From Mycobacterium sp. GA-1841 (lineage in GTDB: Bacteria > Actinomycetota > Actinomycetes > Mycobacteriales > Mycobacteriaceae): DNA of 53,478 nucleotides. Numbering within the stretch: the first letter of the stretch is position 1; each line of letters opens with the position of its first letter. Below, piece after piece: positions 41,484-50,366 of the stretch. The DNA is taken from positions 1-53,478 of the forward strand of contig NZ_MBEQ01000061.1 in NCBI RefSeq assembly GCF_001954135.1, in the 5' to 3' direction. The position numbers and the translations under genes are program-made. Under the pieces are notes generated by a model. The model had not been told where the DNA came from, searched no databases, and worked only from the letters and a program-made list of their open reading frames with translations.

Positions 41484-43751
41484 ATGCCTGCTGATACCCC
41501 TGAGCCTGCCGATACCTCCGATGCCCGTCCACCCCGCTCCGACGCCGAAACCCACAGCCACAGTGAGTCCGAGAATCCCGTCATCGACTCGCCGAAGCCG
41601 AAGGTCCATGCGCCACTGACCAACCGGGACTGGTGGCCCGAGCAGGTCGACGTGTCGGTGCTGCACCGGCAGAACGACAAAGGCAACCCGCTCGGCGAAT
41701 CCTTCAACTACGCCGAGGAATTCGCGAAGCTCGACGTCGAGGCGTTCAAACGTGACGTGATCGAGCTGATCAACACCTCACAGGACTGGTGGCCGGCCGA
41801 TTACGGCAGTTACGCCGGTCTGTTCATCCGGATGAGCTGGCATGCCGCCGGGACCTACCGCATTTTCGACGGTCGTGGCGGTGCCGGGGAGGGAAGTCAA
41901 CGCTTCGCTCCGCTCAACAGCTGGCCGGACAACGCGAATCTGGACAAGGGCCGGCGCCTGTTGTGGCCGATCAAGCAGAAGTACGGCGACAAGATCTCCT
42001 GGGCCGATCTGATCGCGTTCGCGGGCAACGCCGCGCTGGAGGGGGCCGGGTTCACGACGTTCGGCTTCGCATTCGGCCGCGAGGACATCTGGGAGCCCGA
42101 GGAAATGCTGTGGGGCCAGGAGGACACGTGGCTGGGCACCGATCAGCGCTACGGCGGCACCAATGAGAGCGACCGACAGCTGGCACAGCCGTTCGGCGCG
42201 ACGACGATGGGGCTCATCTACGTCAATCCCGAAGGCCCCGAAGGTAAGCCGGACCCGGTCGCCGCGGCTCACGACATCCGCGAAACCTTCGCCCGGATGG
42301 CGATGAACGACGAGGAAACCGCGGCGCTGATAGTTGGCGGCCACACGCTGGGCAAGACCCACGGTGCCGGTGACGGTGACCTGGTCGGCCCGGAGCCCGA
42401 GGGCGCCCCGATCGAGGAGCAGGGTCTGGGCTGGAAGTGCGCCTTCGCCTCCGGCAAGGCCGGCGACACCATCACCAGCGGTCTGGAGGTCGTCTGGACG
42501 CCCACACCGACCAAGTGGGACAACAGCTTTCTGGAGACGCTCTACGGCCACGAGTGGGAGCTGACCCAAAGCCCCGGTGGGGCCTGGCAATTCGAGGCCA
42601 AGGCCTCGCCGGAGATCATCCCGGATCCCTTCGATCCGAACAAGAAGCGCAAGCCGACGATGCTGGTGACCGATGTGTCGCTGCGGGTCGATCCGATCTA
42701 CGGCGAGATCACCCGGCGATGGCTCGAGCACCCCGAAGAGATGGACGAGGCGTTCGCCAAGGCCTGGTACAAGTTGATGCACCGCGACATGGGGCCGGTC
42801 AGCCGGTATCTCGGTCCGTGGATCCCCGAGCCGCAGCTGTGGCAAGATCCGGTGCCGGCTGTCGATCACCCGTTGATCGACGAGCAGGACATCGCCGGGT
42901 TGAAGGACAAGGTGCTCGGATCCGGCCTGTCGGTACAGCAGTTGGTGAAGACGGCATGGTCGGCGGCGTCGAGCTTCCGCGGTACCGACAAGCGTGGCGG
43001 CGCGAACGGGGCGCGGATCCGGCTGGAGCCGCAACGCAACTGGGAGGCCAACGAGCCCTCGGAGTTGGACAAGGTGCTGCCGGTGCTCGAACAGATCCAG
43101 CAGGACTTCAATGGCTCGGCGGCCGGCGGTAAGAAGGTGTCACTGGCCGACCTGATCGTGCTGGCCGGGTCCGCGGCGATCGAAAAGGCAGCGAAAGACG
43201 GCGGTTACGAGATCAACGTCCACTTCGCCCCGGGGCGCACCGACGCCACGCAGGAGAACACCGACGTGGAGTCGTTCGCGGTGCTCGAGACCCGCGCCGA
43301 CGGCTTCCGCAACTTCTTCCGCCCGGGGGAGAAGGCGCCGCTCGAACAACTGTTGATCGACAAGGCGTATTTCCTGAACCTGACCGCTCCCGAGATGGCG
43401 GTGCTGGTCGGCGGTTTGCGCGCGCTGGCGGTCAACCACGGTGGCAGCAAGCACGGTGTGTTCACCGACAACCCGGGTGTGTTGTCCAACGATTTCTTCG
43501 TCAACCTGGTCGACATGCGCAACGAGTGGAAACCCTCGGAGAACACCGAGAACGTCTACGAGGTCAAGGACCGGGCCACCGGCGAGATCAAATGGACGGC
43601 CACGGCCAACGATCTGGTGTTCGGCTCGAATTCGGTGTTGCGCAACGTTGCCGAGGTCTATGCGCAAGACGACCACAAGGGCAAGTTCGTCGAGGACTTC
43701 GTCGCGGCGTGGGTCAAGGTGATGAACAACGACCGATTCGACCTCGCCTGA
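41484..43751 (+). CDS. katG: Catalase-peroxidase KatG
   Basis: A 755-residue bifunctional haem enzyme that destroys peroxide and, in mycobacteria, activates isoniazid. Distal-site residues R116, W119 and H120 are in [14 protein letters not shown]246 and M272 can form the Met-Tyr-Trp adduct with W119; the proximal haem ligand is H287 in [10 protein letters not shown]. The residue matching M. tuberculosis S315 is Ser (S332 in [10 protein letters not shown]). The C-terminal inactive peroxidase-like domain is complete. AAAGGA lies 5 bases before the ATG, and the ~40-residue N-terminus is longer than in M. tuberculosis. It is co-transcribed with furA. Confidence 0.97.
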   Translation: MPADTPEPADTSDARPPRSDAETHSHSESENPVIDSPKPKVHAPLTNRDWWPEQVDVSVLHRQNDKGNPLGESFNYAEEFAKLDVEAFKRDVIELINTSQDWWPADYGSYAGLFIRMSWHAAGTYRIFDGRGGAGEGSQRFAPLNSWPDNANLDKGRRLLWPIKQKYGDKISWADLIAFAGNAALEGAGFTTFGFAFGREDIWEPEEMLWGQEDTWLGTDQRYGGTNESDRQLAQPFGATTMGLIYVNPEGPEGKPDPVAAAHDIRETFARMAMNDEETAALIVGGHTLGKTHGAGDGDLVGPEPEGAPIEEQGLGWKCAFASGKAGDTITSGLEVVWTPTPTKWDNSFLETLYGHEWELTQSPGGAWQFEAKASPEIIPDPFDPNKKRKPTMLVTDVSLRVDPIYGEITRRWLEHPEEMDEAFAKAWYKLMHRDMGPVSRYLGPWIPEPQLWQDPVPAVDHPLIDEQDIAGLKDKVLGSGLSVQQLVKTAWSAASSFRGTDKRGGANGARIRLEPQRNWEANEPSELDKVLPVLEQIQQDFNGSAAGGKKVSLADLIVLAGSAAIEKAAKDGGYEINVHFAPGRTDATQENTDVESFAVLETRADGFRNFFRPGEKAPLEQLLIDKAYFLNLTAPEMAVLVGGLRALAVNHGGSKHGVFTDNPGVLSNDFFVNLVDMRNEWKPSENTENVYEVKDRATGEIKWTATANDLVFGSNSVLRNVAEVYAQDDHKGKFVEDFVAAWVKVMNNDRFDLA

Positions 43752-43764
43752 GCGGACCGACTTT

Positions 43765-43808
43765 TCGGTGACGTGATCGGCCGGCGCGACAGCCGATCAC
43801 GTCACCGA
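43765..43808. terminator. Long hairpin terminator between katG and the LLM gene
   Basis: Arms of 17 bases (TCGGTGACGTGATCGGC and its exact complement) flank a 10-base loop. It starts 13 bases after katG and includes the last codons of the convergent LLM gene, so it can stop transcription from both sides. Confidence 0.85.
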
Positions 43809-44813
43809 CAGTTGCCGCGCAATTTCGCCATAGCGTTCGAGACGATCGGGCGCGGCCAGGGCGTTGTAGAGCACGATGCGCGTCGCGATGCCCTGGTATT
43901 TGGCGGACAACGCCTCTGCCAAACCGTCCCAGGTGGATTCCGTGGCGAACGCGGCGATGTGGTCGTCGGTGATCTGGGCGGCCATGCCGGCGACATCCCC
44001 GGCCTTCTGCTTCTCCCGTAGCCGTGCGGTGGTGCCCTCGAAGCCGGCCTCGTCCCAGATGAACGCATAGTTCGGCGTGCTGCCATAGAAGCTCATGCTG
44101 GCCCGGACCAACTCGCGCTCGTGGGCCCGTTCTGCATCGCTGTCACCGACGATCGTCATGACCGGCACGATCTTGTCGATCTCGGCGGCTGTGCGGCCGG
44201 CCTTCGCCGCGCCCGCCGCCAGGTTGGGCAGCACATGGCGGGCGATGTAGCCGGGTTCTCCGATCGGATGGATGTGCACACCGTCGGCAACCTCGCCGGC
44301 CATCCGCAGCATCCACGGGTTCACCGCGGCGACATCGACTTTCGGGTCGGCCGCGTCGATCGGGCCGGGACTCCACTGGGGAGTGATGAAGTCGAGGTCG
44401 TAGAACTCGCCGTGGTGGTCCAGCTTTCCGGTCCGGAAGGCGGCGAAACATGCCTTCACCGCCGATACATAGTCGCGCAGGCGCGGGCCCGGGTGTTCGA
44501 ACGGCATCCCGTAACGGCGGACGACGTGGGTGCGGACCTGGGTGCCGATGCCCAGTCGGAATCTGCCGCCGGTGGCTTCCTGGAGCTCCCACGCCGAGGC
44601 CGCGGTGATGAACGGGCTGCGCGGAAAGGCAACGGCGACACCGGTCGACAGGCTCAGGCCGGGCGCGGCTTGAGAAGCGACCGCGGCGTTGAGATATGCC
44701 GTGCGACCGGTCTCGGTGAGCAACAGACCGGCGAATCCGACGGACTGGGTGCGGCGGGCGAGTTCACCGATTCGGCCCAACGGTTGCGGAACGGTCATCA
44801 CGTCGACGTACAC
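43797..44813 (-). CDS. LLM-class (luciferase-like) F420-dependent oxidoreductase
   Basis: A 338-residue TIM-barrel flavin/F420 oxidoreductase. The N-terminal MTVPQPLGRIGELARRTQSVGFAG, RFRLGIGTQVRTHVVRRYGMPFEHPGPRLRDYV (read in parts) and VADGVHIHPIGEPGYI are LLM-family blocks. Mycobacteria have many such enzymes using F420; the substrate is unknown. The GTG at 44813 (encoding M-YVDVMTVPQ) is chosen; an in-frame extension further upstream lacks similarity to the family. An ATG five codons on is an alternative. Confidence 0.85.
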   Translation of the reverse strand: MYVDVMTVPQPLGRIGELARRTQSVGFAGLLLTETGRTAYLNAAVASQAAPGLSLSTGVAVAFPRSPFITAASAWELQEATGGRFRLGIGTQVRTHVVRRYGMPFEHPGPRLRDYVSAVKACFAAFRTGKLDHHGEFYDLDFITPQWSPGPIDAADPKVDVAAVNPWMLRMAGEVADGVHIHPIGEPGYIARHVLPNLAAGAAKAGRTAAEIDKIVPVMTIVGDSDAERAHERELVRASMSFYGSTPNYAFIWDEAGFEGTTARLREKQKAGDVAGMAAQITDDHIAAFATESTWDGLAEALSAKYQGIATRIVLYNALAAPDRLERYGEIARQLSVT

Positions 44814-45299
44814 GTGGGGGAGCGTACGTGCCGAGCACCCGCAATACGTTGGAAGTAAATCGTTTCTCACGGGCGCCTCGGCAATTCCGCCAAATCCTTT
44901 GCCGGCTTGCGGAGTGAAACCGTGAGCAACGTTCTGCAACAGTGGCCACATCTATCCCAATTGGCACATCAGTCACAGACCCAATTATTTTCTCTCGTCT
45001 CACTTGGGCACCTCAATTCCTTTTACCTCAAATTTCACAGTCGGATGTCGGATACCGCCAGTGTTCGCTCTCGCGCCACTGACCTGCGGTTTGATGAACT
45101 CGAAGAGGCAGAGTCGAAGAATCACCGGCCACACTGGGCTCATAACTATTAAATAAACTCAGAGAAGATAATAAGACTCTCTAGCACGTGTTTTTTACTT
45201 TCACCTCATGGGTAAGCTCCGTACCACGTTGGGGTGGAGCAACCATCTCTTGCCTTTACCGGCGTGCGCTTCGGCGTACAACGCCAGGAAGGAAGCGAC
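44814..45299. other. 486-base, AT-rich leader/promoter region upstream of the Rpf gene
   Basis: No gene is supported. The part from about 44960 to 45210 is markedly AT-richer than its surroundings, with -10-like TATTAAAT and TAATAAGAC stretches near 45148-45176. Nearer the gene, GTGCGC-TTCG-GCGTAC (about 45264-45279) forms a stem with a stable UUCG tetraloop just before the AGGAAGG ribosome-binding site. A long regulated 5' leader is usual for rpf genes. The conserved c-di-AMP (ydaO) riboswitch blocks were not found. Confidence 0.5.
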
Positions 45300-45710
45300 A
45301 TGCGTACCCGCAAGATCGCCACGGTGGTCGCCTTCGTCGGTGTGATGGCCCTGGCGCAGACGGTGATGACCGTCCCGACCGCCGGCGCAGAGCCGAACTG
45401 GGATGCGATGGCCCAATGTGAATCGGGCGGGAACTGGTCTGCCGACACCGGCAACGGGTTTTATGGCGGACTGCAGTTCACCCCGGCCACGTGGGCCTCG
45501 CACGGCGGAACGGGTTCGCCCGCCGCCGCCTCGCGCGAGGAGCAGATTCGGGTGGCGCGCAACGTGATGCGGACGCAAGGCCTCGGGGCGTGGCCGGTGT
45601 GTGGCGGGCCGATCGGTATGGCCACCGGGACCTGTCGCCAGTTGGTGGCCTGGATTCCGTTGGGCAATCTCCCTCGGCTGTGCACGCTGGTGCTCAACCC
45701 ATTGGGCTGA
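45300..45710 (+). CDS. Resuscitation-promoting factor (RpfC/RpfE-like transglycosylase)
   Basis: A 136-residue secreted muralytic enzyme that cleaves peptidoglycan glycan strands and helps dormant cells resume growth. The signal peptide ends AGA-EPN (~residue 30). The Rpf domain runs from [14 protein letters not shown] (catalytic E41) through [18 protein letters not shown] to GAWPVCG; C40 and C101 should form the conserved disulfide. A ~35-residue C-terminal extension with two more Cys follows. AGGAAGG precedes the ATG. The downstream PepD-like protease gene may be separately controlled by its own box. Confidence 0.92.
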   Translation: MRTRKIATVVAFVGVMALAQTVMTVPTAGAEPNWDAMAQCESGGNWSADTGNGFYGGLQFTPATWASHGGTGSPAAASREEQIRVARNVMRTQGLGAWPVCGGPIGMATGTCRQLVAWIPLGNLPRLCTLVLNPLG

Positions 45711-45771
45711 ACGCGCGTTCGCGCCCTCATTTTCCCTCGGCGCGAAAAAGTCTTGGGCAGTGCCGAACTCA

Positions 45772-45790
45772 TTCTCAGCAAACCCTCAGT
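45772..45790 (+). promoter_or_regulatory. Candidate MprA box upstream of the PepD-like gene
   Basis: TTCTCAGC-AAA-CCCTCAGT is two 8-base direct repeats sharing CTCAG and separated by three bases, the layout I recall for MprA boxes. MprAB is the envelope-stress two-component system that controls pepD in M. tuberculosis. The site is 73 bases before the chosen start codon. Confidence 0.55.
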
Positions 45791-45863
45791 AGGCCACTGC
45801 AACATCTACGTAGGCGCCGGCATGGCGCAATATGTCGGTGTCGCAAGGGAAGAAGCATTCTTG

Positions 45864-47315
45864 ATGGATCATTGGTCGGCGCAGCCGTCGCGGCGTAGCA
45901 ACTCTGAGTATGAGACGAATCACACGACGGGTCAACGGATTCCGAGTCCGTGGAGCCGTGCCGGGTATCAGCAGCCTTCTCCTGAATACGGGGTGCATCC
46001 CGAGTTCACCCAGAAATTCGACGCGCCGCCGGTGCCGGAGCCTCCGCAACCCAAGAAGAAGTCGCGGGCCGGCGTACTGGTGGCCGGCACCGCGGCCGTG
46101 GCCATGGCCACCGGTGCGGTGGCCGCAGTCGCCGTGATGGACCACGCTGGGCAGGCCACGCCGGTGGCGCAGGCGCCGGCCGCCGACCACGCCGCCAAGC
46201 CGTCGCCGGCAATCGGCGCCGCTCCCGTCCAGCCGAAAACCGCTGCTCCCACCGGCACGGTCGAGCAGGTCTCGGCCAAGGTGCTGCCCAGTGTGGTCAA
46301 ACTGCAGATCGAGACAGGGAGCGGACGTGAGGAAGGCTCCGGCATCGTCCTGAGCGAGGATGGCTTGATCCTGACCAACAACCACGTGGTTGCCTCAGCC
46401 GCGCAAGGTTCCGGTGCTCGGGAGCCGCTGGCCGCCGAGGCCTCACCCGATCGTCAGTTCCCCGGCCTGCCGCGCGGACTGTTCCCCGGAGACAATCCGT
46501 TCGCCCCCGATGGTCCGTCGGCCAATCCGTCCGGACGCGCCGGCGGTGCCATGGCGGCTACGGTGACCACATCGGATGGTCGCACGGTCCCGTTCACCGT
46601 GATCGGCACCGACCCGGCCGACGACATCGCGGTGGTGAAGGCGCAGAACATCTCTGGGCTCACCCCCATCAGCATCGGTTCGTCGAAGGATCTGAAGGTG
46701 GGGCAGAACGTCGTGGCAATCGGCTCACCGCTCGGCCTGCAGGGCACGGTGACCACCGGAATCATCAGCGCCCTGAACCGCCCGGTGGTCACCGGTGACG
46801 GGCAGACCGGTCAGCCATCGGTGATGAGTGCCATTCAGACTGATGCGGCGATCAACCCGGGCAACTCCGGTGGTGCGCTGGTGGACATGAACGGCGACCT
46901 CATCGGGGTGAACTCGGCGATCGCCTCCCTGGGCGGTGGTCAAGGCGCGCAGTCCGGTCCGGCCGGATCGATCGGCCTGGGGTTCGCGATTCCGGTGGAT
47001 CAGGCCAAACGTATTGCCGACGAATTGGTTTCGACCGGCACAGTGCAACACGCCTCGCTCGGCGTGCAGCTCGCCGATGCCGACACGCATGGCGCGGCAG
47101 TGGCCGGAGTCGTCGAGGGCAGCCCGGCGGCGCAGGCCGGTCTGCCCCGGGGTTCGGTGATCACCAAGGTTGACAGTCAGGTCATCGACGGTCCGGACGC
47201 GTTGGTCGCGGCCGTGCACGCCAAGGCGCCGGGCGACACCGTCACGCTGACCTACGAAGATCCCTCTGGCGCCTCGCGCTCTGTGGACGTCACCTTGGGG
47301 CAGGCGCAGGCCTGA
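45864..47315 (+). CDS. HtrA-family serine protease, PepD-like
   Basis: A 483-residue membrane-anchored protease/chaperone of envelope stress. A cytoplasmic N-terminus of ~68 residues leads to one membrane helix (about 70-92), a trypsin-like domain with triad H174 (TNNHVV), D254 (ADDIAVV) and S335 (NPGNSGGAL), and a C-terminal PDZ domain (HASLGVQL to SVDVTLGQ). Overall it resembles M. tuberculosis PepD (Rv0983). A ~45-residue Pro/Gly-rich insertion (about 180-228) sits after the catalytic His. An ATG 14 codons upstream is an alternative start. mprAB is not adjacent, so this may be a paralogue. Confidence 0.9.
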   Translation: MDHWSAQPSRRSNSEYETNHTTGQRIPSPWSRAGYQQPSPEYGVHPEFTQKFDAPPVPEPPQPKKKSRAGVLVAGTAAVAMATGAVAAVAVMDHAGQATPVAQAPAADHAAKPSPAIGAAPVQPKTAAPTGTVEQVSAKVLPSVVKLQIETGSGREEGSGIVLSEDGLILTNNHVVASAAQGSGAREPLAAEASPDRQFPGLPRGLFPGDNPFAPDGPSANPSGRAGGAMAATVTTSDGRTVPFTVIGTDPADDIAVVKAQNISGLTPISIGSSKDLKVGQNVVAIGSPLGLQGTVTTGIISALNRPVVTGDGQTGQPSVMSAIQTDAAINPGNSGGALVDMNGDLIGVNSAIASLGGGQGAQSGPAGSIGLGFAIPVDQAKRIADELVSTGTVQHASLGVQLADADTHGAAVAGVVEGSPAAQAGLPRGSVITKVDSQVIDGPDALVAAVHAKAPGDTVTLTYEDPSGASRSVDVTLGQAQA

Positions 47316-47324
47316 GGCAGGGAG

Positions 47325-47702
47325 CTAGTCTGCGGCGGTACCCGAGATCAGATCGGCGAGCACGGCGGCTTCACTGATCTGCGGATCCTTGGTCGCCGTC
47401 AGCAACGTCACCGCGCCGTTCTTTGCCAGATCCCGCAGATGGTCGAGCCCGGCGGCACGTTCGGATTCGGCGAGCTCGGCCTGGTACCGACGGCTGAACT
47501 CGGTGAAGCGCGCCGGGTCGTGGCCGTACCACTTACGCAGTTCGGTGGACGGCGCGACGTGCTTGCACCATTCGTCGAGAGCCGCGCGGTCCTTGCTCAT
47601 GCCTCTCGGCCACAGTCTGTCGACCAGGATCCGCGCGCCGTCGTCCGGGCTCGGTTCTTCGTAGACCCGGCGTACCCGGACCTGATGCGGTGAGTCAGCC
47701 AT
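47325..47702 (-). CDS. DUF488-family protein
   Basis: A 125-residue protein of the DUF488 family. VRRVYEEPSPDDGARILVDRLWPRGMSKDRA and ELRKWYGHDPARFTEFSRRYQ are its conserved blocks, given here in part. Its function is unknown; some bacterial members are linked to stress genes. It ends convergently 9 bases from the PepD-like gene. Confidence 0.85.
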   Translation of the reverse strand: MADSPHQVRVRRVYEEPSPDDGARILVDRLWPRGMSKDRAALDEWCKHVAPSTELRKWYGHDPARFTEFSRRYQAELAESERAAGLDHLRDLAKNGAVTLLTATKDPQISEAAVLADLISGTAAD

Positions 47703-47724
47703 CGTCGCCTCCTCATCGTTTGTA

Positions 47725-47762
47725 CCTCAACGCCAGGTCCACCAGTGGACCTGGCGTCGAGG
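47725..47762. terminator. Strong hairpin terminator between the MBL-fold gene and DUF488
   Basis: A perfect 13-base stem ACGCCAGGTCCAC with a 2-base loop, extended after one A-C mismatch by CCTC/GAGG. It lies 11 bases beyond the MBL-fold gene's stop on the minus strand, upstream of the DUF488 start, so the two genes are separate units. Confidence 0.8.
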
Positions 47763-47773
47763 TGCCCGCGAGG

Positions 47774-48688
47774 TCAGTAATCCCAGACGGCCGGCACGCA
47801 CCGGAAGGCATCACCGGCGACCGCGACCCGGCAGACGGACGGGAACGGTAGGTGTGTGGCGACCAGCGACTCGCCGGTGGCGGCCAACTCCCGCAACAGA
47901 CCCTTGCGCACCCGGGCCGCTTCCTCGGGGTCGTGTTCGAAGCCGTTGTGCCACTCCGGATTGTCGAAACCCGGTGCGAAGACGGCATCGCCGGCGAAGG
48001 TCAGGCGATCATCGCCGGAGGCCAGTCGGACGACACTGTGCCCCGGGGTGTGACCACCGGTGCGCGTCACGAGGACGCCCGGCGCCACCTCGTGATCGGT
48101 CTCGAAAGGCCGCAGCTGGCCGCGATATTCGTCCAAGAAGCGCGAGGCCACGGTCCGCAGCACGTCCGGTATCGGTTGCGGCATCGTGGTGTGCGAAAAG
48201 TCGGGTGCTTCCCAGAACTCGGCCTCCGCTGCGGCCACGTGCACCCGCAGGTCGGGCCGCAGCCGGTCCTTCACCCCATCGGTGAGCAGTCCGCCGACGT
48301 GGTCCATGTGCAGGTGGGTGAGCACCACGTCGGTCACTGATCCGAGATCGACACCGGCGGCATCCAGGCGCATGGCGGTCTGTCCGGCCCGCGGAAAATC
48401 CGGGAACTCCAGGCCAAGTCCGGCGTCGACCAGGATGGTGCGGTCGCCGCTGCGCACCACGACCACGTTCAAAGGCCAGTCGACGACGTCCGGCGGTAGG
48501 AAATTGTCACCGAGCCAACCCGCCAGGTCCTCGGAGTCGACGTTGGTGGCCAACGTCGACGCCGTAATCGGCAGTACGCCATCGCTGATCACCAGCACCT
48601 CGATGTTGCCGACCTGCACCGCGTACCGTGACGGAACCAACTCGTCGATGCCCTGGCTACCGAGGTGCGAAATGCTGTCCACGCTCAT
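47774..48688 (-). CDS. Metallo-beta-lactamase-fold hydrolase
   Basis: A 304-residue MBL-fold enzyme with the zinc-binding motif THLHMDHVGG, HTPGHSVVRL and FAGDAVFAPGF, plus a late His (ATHLPFP). It resembles lactonase/quorum-quenching and other MBL-fold proteins that act on cyclic esters. The ATG at 48688 follows GGAGGAAAA; upstream in-frame codons are not needed. A palindrome GTGCA-AA-TGCAC (48725-48736) lies ~40 bases upstream. Confidence 0.85.
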   Translation of the reverse strand: MSVDSISHLGSQGIDELVPSRYAVQVGNIEVLVISDGVLPITASTLATNVDSEDLAGWLGDNFLPPDVVDWPLNVVVVRSGDRTILVDAGLGLEFPDFPRAGQTAMRLDAAGVDLGSVTDVVLTHLHMDHVGGLLTDGVKDRLRPDLRVHVAAAEAEFWEAPDFSHTTMPQPIPDVLRTVASRFLDEYRGQLRPFETDHEVAPGVLVTRTGGHTPGHSVVRLASGDDRLTFAGDAVFAPGFDNPEWHNGFEHDPEEAARVRKGLLRELAATGESLVATHLPFPSVCRVAVAGDAFRCVPAVWDY

Positions 48689-48935
48689 GCTGTTTTCCTC
48701 CTGAGTGGCTGTACCGAAGACATGGTGCAAATGCACTGTCGTCTCGTTGAACGCCGTGGCATTGCCGGAACTATCCAGCGCAAACACAGCCTGCGCGCCC
48801 GCGCGGTGCCAGCTCGTCTAAACCGTTGTGGCCAAGTAGTTTTGGCGTGCAGATCGCGCCCAGAGGCGACGGCGATTGTCGCTGCCTGGTCGGAGCTTGC
48901 GGGGTGATGTCGGATGGGCGCGGTAGCATTCCGGC

Positions 48936-49208
48936 GTGTGGTGGACGGAACTCGCTGAGGAGTCCTGGGATGCGTTGTTCGAGCCGCACCACCGGATGGG
49001 CATGGTGTTGCGAGCCAGGGAGATCCTCGACGAGATCGAGTTCCAGTCCGACGAGGCGTGGGCGGACGGGGAGCCGGTGGCGTTGCCCGGTGTGGACCGC
49101 GCGATCCGTCGCACCTTGATCGAAACCGGGTCGCCGAGCCTGTGGATTTACTGGTCGCTGGACGCCGACCGGGGTGCGATCGTGCTCGATTTCGTGTTCG
49201 ACGACTGA
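48936..49208 (+). CDS. Small acidic hypothetical protein
   Basis: A 90-residue acidic soluble protein starting with GTG and rich in Trp/Glu (MWWTELAEESWDALFEPHH). No ribosome-binding site precedes it, so it may be leaderless. Not recognised. It is convergent with the cyclase-like gene 11 bases away. The ~240 bases upstream hold only the MBL gene's promoter. Confidence 0.6.
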   Translation: MWWTELAEESWDALFEPHHRMGMVLRAREILDEIEFQSDEAWADGEPVALPGVDRAIRRTLIETGSPSLWIYWSLDADRGAIVLDFVFDD

Positions 49209-49219
49209 CGCGGTTCCAC

Positions 49220-49972
49220 TCAGGGTGCCGAGCGTGCGTCCTCGAGCGTGGCGAGTTGGTGCGCGGTCCAATCCCACTTCGCGCGTGCCGTCGCGTCGGA
49301 CTGGTCCAACTTGGCCGCGACGACGGCACGCAACCGTGCCAAATACTCTGTGTCTCCCGGCGGGGTCGGGCGCTCGGCGCGCAGAAAGTCGATTGAACGG
49401 GCGGTGCCGACCGTCCGTCCGCCGTCGACGAGCGGTTCCGGTGGAAGCAACGCCACCACGTCATCACCGGCGAGCATGGCGATCTCGTCCGAAACCGCAA
49501 TCCGCGGGCTCACCGCCCTGCCTTCCAACAGGTACGCCTCGACGAGTGCGGGACCGAAGATCATGTTCTGGCTGTGGAAGCAGTCACCGACGACCACCCC
49601 GCCGCGACACAGGATCCCGAAGTCGCGCAGGTAGTACAGCTGAATGCCGGCCAGCAGGCGCAGCAGCTGACACACGGCCCGTTTCGCGCGGGTGGCGTCG
49701 AGATTCGCCAGCGGGATCGACGCGCCGATGTTGTCGGAGAAGTACACCGTACGCACGGCTCCGCCGGGTTGCGCCTGGGCAACCTTCTGCTGCAGGTCGA
49801 CCATGTAGGCCAGCGCGTTCAGAAACGCCTCGCTGCGGGCGAAGGTCTTGGCGCCGAGAGTGTCGATGAAGCCGACTGCGCTGCGCGTATAGCTGCGGCC
49901 GGCGCGAGACAGCGGCGTCGACGGCCCCGGAAACGGGTGTTCGGAAGTCAGCGGCCCGTCGCCGTCAGGCAC
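49220..49972 (-). CDS. Divergent class III nucleotidyl-cyclase-like protein
   Basis: About 250 residues. The pattern follows class III cyclase domains: first strand with acidic residue in AVGFIDTLGAK (D37), hairpin with second acidic residue in TVYFSDNIGAS (D80), then LCRGGVVVGD, MIFGPALVEAYLLE and VSPRIAVSDEI, which align in order with the rGIxxGxv, GxxVnxAxrlE and pxxIxvS blocks. If active it would make a cyclic nucleotide, perhaps of the Pycsar PycC kind. The GTG at 49972 overlaps the upstream gene's stop by 8 bases; a GTG at 50017 would overlap by 53. No effector gene typical of Pycsar was seen. Confidence 0.55.
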   Translation of the reverse strand: MPDGDGPLTSEHPFPGPSTPLSRAGRSYTRSAVGFIDTLGAKTFARSEAFLNALAYMVDLQQKVAQAQPGGAVRTVYFSDNIGASIPLANLDATRAKRAVCQLLRLLAGIQLYYLRDFGILCRGGVVVGDCFHSQNMIFGPALVEAYLLEGRAVSPRIAVSDEIAMLAGDDVVALLPPEPLVDGGRTVGTARSIDFLRAERPTPPGDTEYLARLRAVVAAKLDQSDATARAKWDWTAHQLATLEDARSAP

Positions 49973-50300
49973 GACGGCGTGCGGTTGCGGTGCGAGACCG
50001 CCGGGCTGCAGGTGCACGGTCCTTCACCGGCGCGGCGTCCTCCGGCTGGGGCCGGGAACGCTCCGGACGGGGGCGCAGGTCACCGGCGTCGGCGAGGGCG
50101 ACCGCCTTGCGCAAGCGGTCGGCGATCATCGTGACCGGCACGCTGACCACGGGTGTCAGTGTGAGGACCCCCATGTCGTCTTCCTCCACCCGGTAGCGAC
50201 GGTGACCGGGCTTGCCGGCCTTACCCAGCGAAACGCGACGCCGCGGGTCGACCTCGACCTCTGTGACGAAATGCCTGGCGCGCTGCGGGCTGCTCATCAT
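49965..50300 (-). CDS. Small basic protein with an AbrB/SpoVT-like N-terminal segment
   Basis: A 111-residue protein. Residues ~14-60 (VEVDPRRRVSLGKAG, then YRVEEDDMGVLTLTPVVSVP) resemble the swapped-hairpin AbrB/SpoVT DNA-binding fold of transition-state regulators and antitoxins. Residues ~80-111 are a basic Arg/Pro/Ala tail. It is translationally coupled to the downstream cyclase-like gene, so the two are likely co-expressed. AGGAGGT lies just upstream of the ATG. Confidence 0.5.
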   Translation of the reverse strand: MMSSPQRARHFVTEVEVDPRRRVSLGKAGKPGHRRYRVEEDDMGVLTLTPVVSVPVTMIADRLRKAVALADAGDLRPRPERSRPQPEDAAPVKDRAPAARRSRTATARRRA

Positions 50301-50366
50301 CTACCTCCTGAGGCAATACTACTCACCACGAACCATTTGGGTAATACCCAAATGGGGTAATGCCAA

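Noticed and set aside
41778..43034. 418-codon minus-strand frame inside katG
   Set aside because: It lies fully antisense to katG, whose reading frame is strongly conserved.
44960..45299. c-di-AMP (ydaO-type) riboswitch upstream of rpf
   Set aside because: The conserved GCCGAA, GGGGAACCA-like and CCGAACCCG blocks of that class were not found; only AT-richness and a simple UUCG hairpin remain.
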